Positions 56,991 through 60,000 of a DNA stretch of 60,000 nt are shown piece by piece (the first letter of the stretch is position 1; each line of letters begins with the position of its first letter). This DNA is from Bolinopsis microptera. Lineage: Eukaryota; Ctenophora; Tentaculata; Lobata; Bolinopsidae. The DNA is taken from NCBI RefSeq assembly GCF_026151205.1, contig NC_087084.1, positions 10,445,453-10,505,452 of the forward strand, given 5' to 3'. The notes beneath the pieces are model-generated. The model ran no database searches, was not told the DNA's origin, and saw nothing but the letters and a program-made list of their open reading frames with translations. The translations under genes were made by a program, and so were the position numbers.

Positions 56991-57740
56991 GATTATATTG
57001 TAGTATTTTCTTTGGCAAAAACATAAAACTTTCAAAAATTAACAAAAATTACTATTTTAATTTTTCGCAGAATTCATATTTTATTAAATACACATTGATT
57101 TAATTATTGTAAATCAATAATTAAATATGATGTTAAGATTTAACTTAAACGTATTCAATATTATTTTATAAATAAAAATATCTCAACGCGCCGCGCATTT
57201 TGTTCAATTAAACAAATAATCAATTAAACAAATAATCAAAGTTTTAGCACATTTTACAGCATAAAATTTAAACAAATGAAAACATATAATGCTCTTAGTG
57301 GTAAATGGCCATTTGTTCTGAGCTGTATGATTTTTTGACAATCAACTAGCGGGGCAAGGAATGTACTGGCTGGTAGCTTTTGTACACACCATAACGCTAG
57401 TCTGGTTGATTAGTGACCAAATTAGAGGCGTTGATAGGAAGGCATTATAATTTGTGGGTGTAAGAGGAAATATTTGGCATGCATTATTCTAGCAGCTATT
57501 TTGTAACAAATGGTCTTTACGATTATTAAGGACGGTAAGTATTTTGGGTGTTCAATACTAAATCATGGCTAAATGTCTAAGTAGGGGCCGGGGGTTTAAA
57601 TTTAAGGGAGAAAAATAAATGAATATTGGGTTATAATATTAACGTCCCGTATCATACCGTACTTTGAAAATCGAGCGCTCCTGCAAATCTGCCGTATATC
57701 CTTTTGAAGTCATCGTGATTTTTAATATGACTGTGTTTAT
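56991..57740. other. AT-rich spacer between two retroelements
   Basis: No coding content is convincing. A minus-strand 69-codon frame (57652-57861) overlaps the next LINE and is treated as chance. Confidence 0.4.
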
Positions 57741-58407
57741 ATGCTGTAAGAATCTCTCCACGTAGCAAAAGCAATGAGAAGAAAGATTGAGAGACTGTAT
57801 CAAAAGAATCATGATTGCCCAGATTATAAACGACTGTACAGGAAAGCATCAGAGAGAGCATCCTCAGTCATTGTATCCACAAGAGATCACTTCTACAAAA
57901 CAAGGTTACAAGATAGTGCAGGTGATGCTAAAAAGACTTATTCCATCGTTAATAAGTTGCTCAATAAAGAAAAAGTTAGTACTACTACACCTTCTTGCTC
58001 TTCAAATCTTGAGAGTGCTAACAACTTTGCACAGTTCTTTAAATCAAAGGTCGACAACATATACAACAACATTTATTTAGAACAACAATCCCTTGAAGAT
58101 TCTCCTAACTCAGATGAATCTGTTCCTCTTTCTAATAGCCCAAAGATAGTACAATTCCGTCATGTGTCTGATGAGGAACTAGTAAGCATCATTAAGAATA
58201 TCTCTAACAAATTCTGTGATCTTGACCCCATACCTACAAAGATTCTCATCAAGTGTCTCCCAGAACTCCTTCCTCTGATCTCATTTATAGTCAATGAATC
58301 ATTAGTTAAAGGTGAGTTTCCTATAAAACTTAAGGAGGCTCTCATTCGTCCAAGTTTGAAGAAACGTGGCCTTGACGGTGAATTACTATCTAACTATAGG
58401 CCTATTA
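57740..58407 (+). mobile_element. CR1/jockey-like LINE, left part (interrupted)
   Basis: It encodes the region between endonuclease and RT (MRRKIERLYQKNHDCPDYKR, ... DHFYKTRLQDSAGDAKKTYS) and the start of the RT: DLDPIPTKILIKCLPELLPL, ... EALIRPSLKK, LLSNYRPI. The frame then enters foreign sequence. It continues at 59418 with SNLSFLSKIIEKCV, the expected next RT residues. The 5' end is truncated at an uncertain position. Confidence 0.82.
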
Positions 58408-59147
58408 TTAGTCACCTGAGTAATTTAATCCAGCACATAGAGATGCTCCGCCAGATCTCTCAGGAACAGCTTGCCAGGAGAAAGTTCTTTGCCGCGGATA
58501 TTTCAGCTTTATACACTAACATAAACGTACAGGGCTGTATAGACGATGTCATTGAGCTAGCTACAGAGCACCGAGACAGTTTGGACCTGATGGGACTCAG
58601 CCTGACAGACATTCATGAGATCCTACTACACATCCTTACCAACTCTTTCTTTGTGTATAACAGGACTCTCTGGCTACAGCAGGATGGTCTGTTCATGGGT
58701 TTGAGGCCAGGGCCCTTCTGTGCCATCATTAGAGTGTACAAGTTCGAGAAGAACTCTATCTACACCGATCGACACTACCTATCGGTATACTTATCGAACT
58801 TCTACAAACGCTACATAGATGATGCTGCCAGTACTGCAGAGACGAAAGAAGAAGCCCTTGCTCTGGTTCAACAGATTGCAGACCAAGATCCGGACAAAAA
58901 GTTGAAGTGGGAGGTCGACTTTCCAGAACAACAGGACGATTTTATCCCCTTCCTGAACACTGAGGTCCGGATCGAGCCAAACGGTAAATTAACCAGCAGA
59001 TTGTACCGCAAGCACATTGTGTATACACCATCTCACATGTATTGTATCTTTTACCTTATCATCTGTTATCACTTACATCTTAAATCATCTGTTATCACTG
59101 TACATGTCATTCCATCACACGATCACAATCACGTACTTGCTGTTTAG
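57774..59147 (+). pseudogene. Chimeric 457-codon ORF spanning LINE and Penelope RTs
   Basis: The open frame passes without a break from the LINE RT start into the Penelope RT core, with the join at about residue 210 (NYRPI to ISHLSN). It is best explained by the in-frame landing of the Penelope insertion, not by a new gene. The final 30 residues are non-RT read-through. Confidence 0.75.
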
Positions 59148-59417
59148 TGGATGTTTTAAGTTTATTGAATAGCAGATCGAGTAGTGTTGTATATATATAG
59201 ATTTTGATTCTAATTTTAGTCGAGTATTTGAACAATTTGTTGTCGTTTAGCCATTTTTGATTAATAAATTTTATGAGACAGTTTTCTCACACATTTACCA
59301 ATTTTGTCAGCATGAATAAGAAGTTGTTACTTTGAAACGTCGTTTATCCTAACAGTGCAATATCATTTGTCGCAAATCAGAATAATCAGAAACTATTTGG
59401 AAAAACCCAAAAACTGT
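58408..59417 (+). mobile_element. Penelope-like element fragment inserted in the LINE
   Basis: About 1010 bp lie between duplicated copies of CTATAGGCCTATTA (58394-58407 and 59418-59431). The insert encodes a Penelope-type RT core: DISALYTNINVQGCIDDVI, then LTNSFFVYNRTLWLQQDGLF with MGLRPGP, YKRYIDDAAST (YxDD box), FIPFLNTEV and RLYRK. It lacks the upstream RT region and the GIY-YIG nuclease and runs into unrelated sequence after RLYRK, so it is truncated and dead. Confidence 0.82.
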
Positions 59418-60000
59418 CTATAGGCCTATTAGCAATCTCTCATTCTTGTCAAAAATCATTGAGAAGTGTGTATCTATACAGCTCACCAGTTATCTTGAGG
59501 ATAACAACTTGCTTTCTAAAGTTCAGTCCGGCTATAGAAAGTTTCATAGCTGTGAAACTGCAACAACCAGAATCCATAACGACTTACGACATCTTGATAA
59601 CTATTGACAAGAAAACTAAAGTTGTTCTTTTACTTCTAGATTTGAGTGCTGCCTTTGATACTGTCAATCACCCAAGATTAATCAAGAAGCTAAGATCTGC
59701 TTATGGCATTACAGGCATTGCTCTTACATGGATCAGGTCCTACTTGGCTAACCGTTCATTTTGGGTCAAAGTCAAGGATTCGTCTTCCTCATCAACTGTT
59801 CTTGAGATAGGTGTGCCACAAGGTTCAATCCTTGGCCCCCTGCTATTCATATTGTACACCAAAGATCTTGAGAACATTGCAAGTATGCATGGGTGCTGTA
59901 CTCATTTGTATGCTGATGACACCCAGCTGTATTTCACTCTTGATTCTGATGACCCATCACAGCTAGAGCACAATATGGAACACTGTATGTCTGATATCAA
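59418..60000 (+). mobile_element. CR1/jockey-like LINE, right part, running off the window
   Basis: It resumes at the duplicated target with YRPISNLSFLSKIIEKC, then LLLLDLSAAFDTVNH, VPQGSILGPLLF and HLYADDTQLYF (YADD at 59909-59920). In-frame stops and a frameshift near 59605-59625 show decay. The element continues past the window edge. Confidence 0.85.

Noticed and set aside
57652-57861. 69-codon minus-strand frame
   Set aside because: It overlaps the plus-strand LINE coding region and has no family match.

Overview
The window is animal nuclear DNA. Protein-coding genes are broken into many short exons with GT-AG introns, and their products are typical metazoan proteins: a JNK-pathway kinase kinase, SCOC, TBL1, a GRIP-domain golgin, a METTL7-type methyltransferase and a class-A GPCR. 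The GPCR's family-specific signatures resemble large cnidarian receptor expansions. Together with the mix of Penelope, RLE-type LINE, Helitron, hAT and mariner remnants, this makes a cnidarian-like early-branching animal my best guess. That assignment is inference.

Layout: 1-1.7 kb is GC-rich dispersed repeat. Five genes follow on the minus strand, each read right to left: MAP2K7 (5256-1777), SCOC (6737-6501), TBL1/TBL1XR1 (9129-7576), a giant golgin-245/GOLGA4 orthologue (51798-19426) and a METTL7-like gene (54451-52566). Splitting the golgin at GT-AG sites gives 42 exons with fully consistent phases and a 2219-residue product, close to the length of human GOLGA4. A plus-strand intronless GPCR (21515-22543) is nested in one golgin intron. 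A 451-codon Ser/Pro/Lys-rich exon (46518-45166) lies inside another intron and ends in the right phase to be an alternative N-terminus.

Between TBL1 and the golgin lie a tRNA-derived SINE-like piece, a hAT MITE with a perfect 8-bp target duplication, and a 5.1-kb array of a 681-683 bp satellite flanked by direct copies of a dispersed repeat. The golgin introns hold a 90-bp mariner-type MITE, a Helitron fragment, LINE debris, a 196-bp segmental duplication and a 4.2-kb GGA/TGTCCG low-complexity block. Many introns also carry short minisatellites built on CACGTGACGTCA (E-box plus CRE), often starting within a few bases of splice donors. From 55 kb to the right edge the DNA is retroelement: a 5'-truncated RLE-type LINE with an intact 574-codon ORF, then a second LINE interrupted by a Penelope-like element with a 14-bp target duplication.

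Functional theme: the genes are unrelated housekeeping or signalling genes (stress MAPK, Golgi/autophagy trafficking, co-repressor, membrane methyltransferase), not an operon. SCOC and golgin-245 both act at the trans-Golgi with Arl-family GTPases, but their proximity is probably coincidental.
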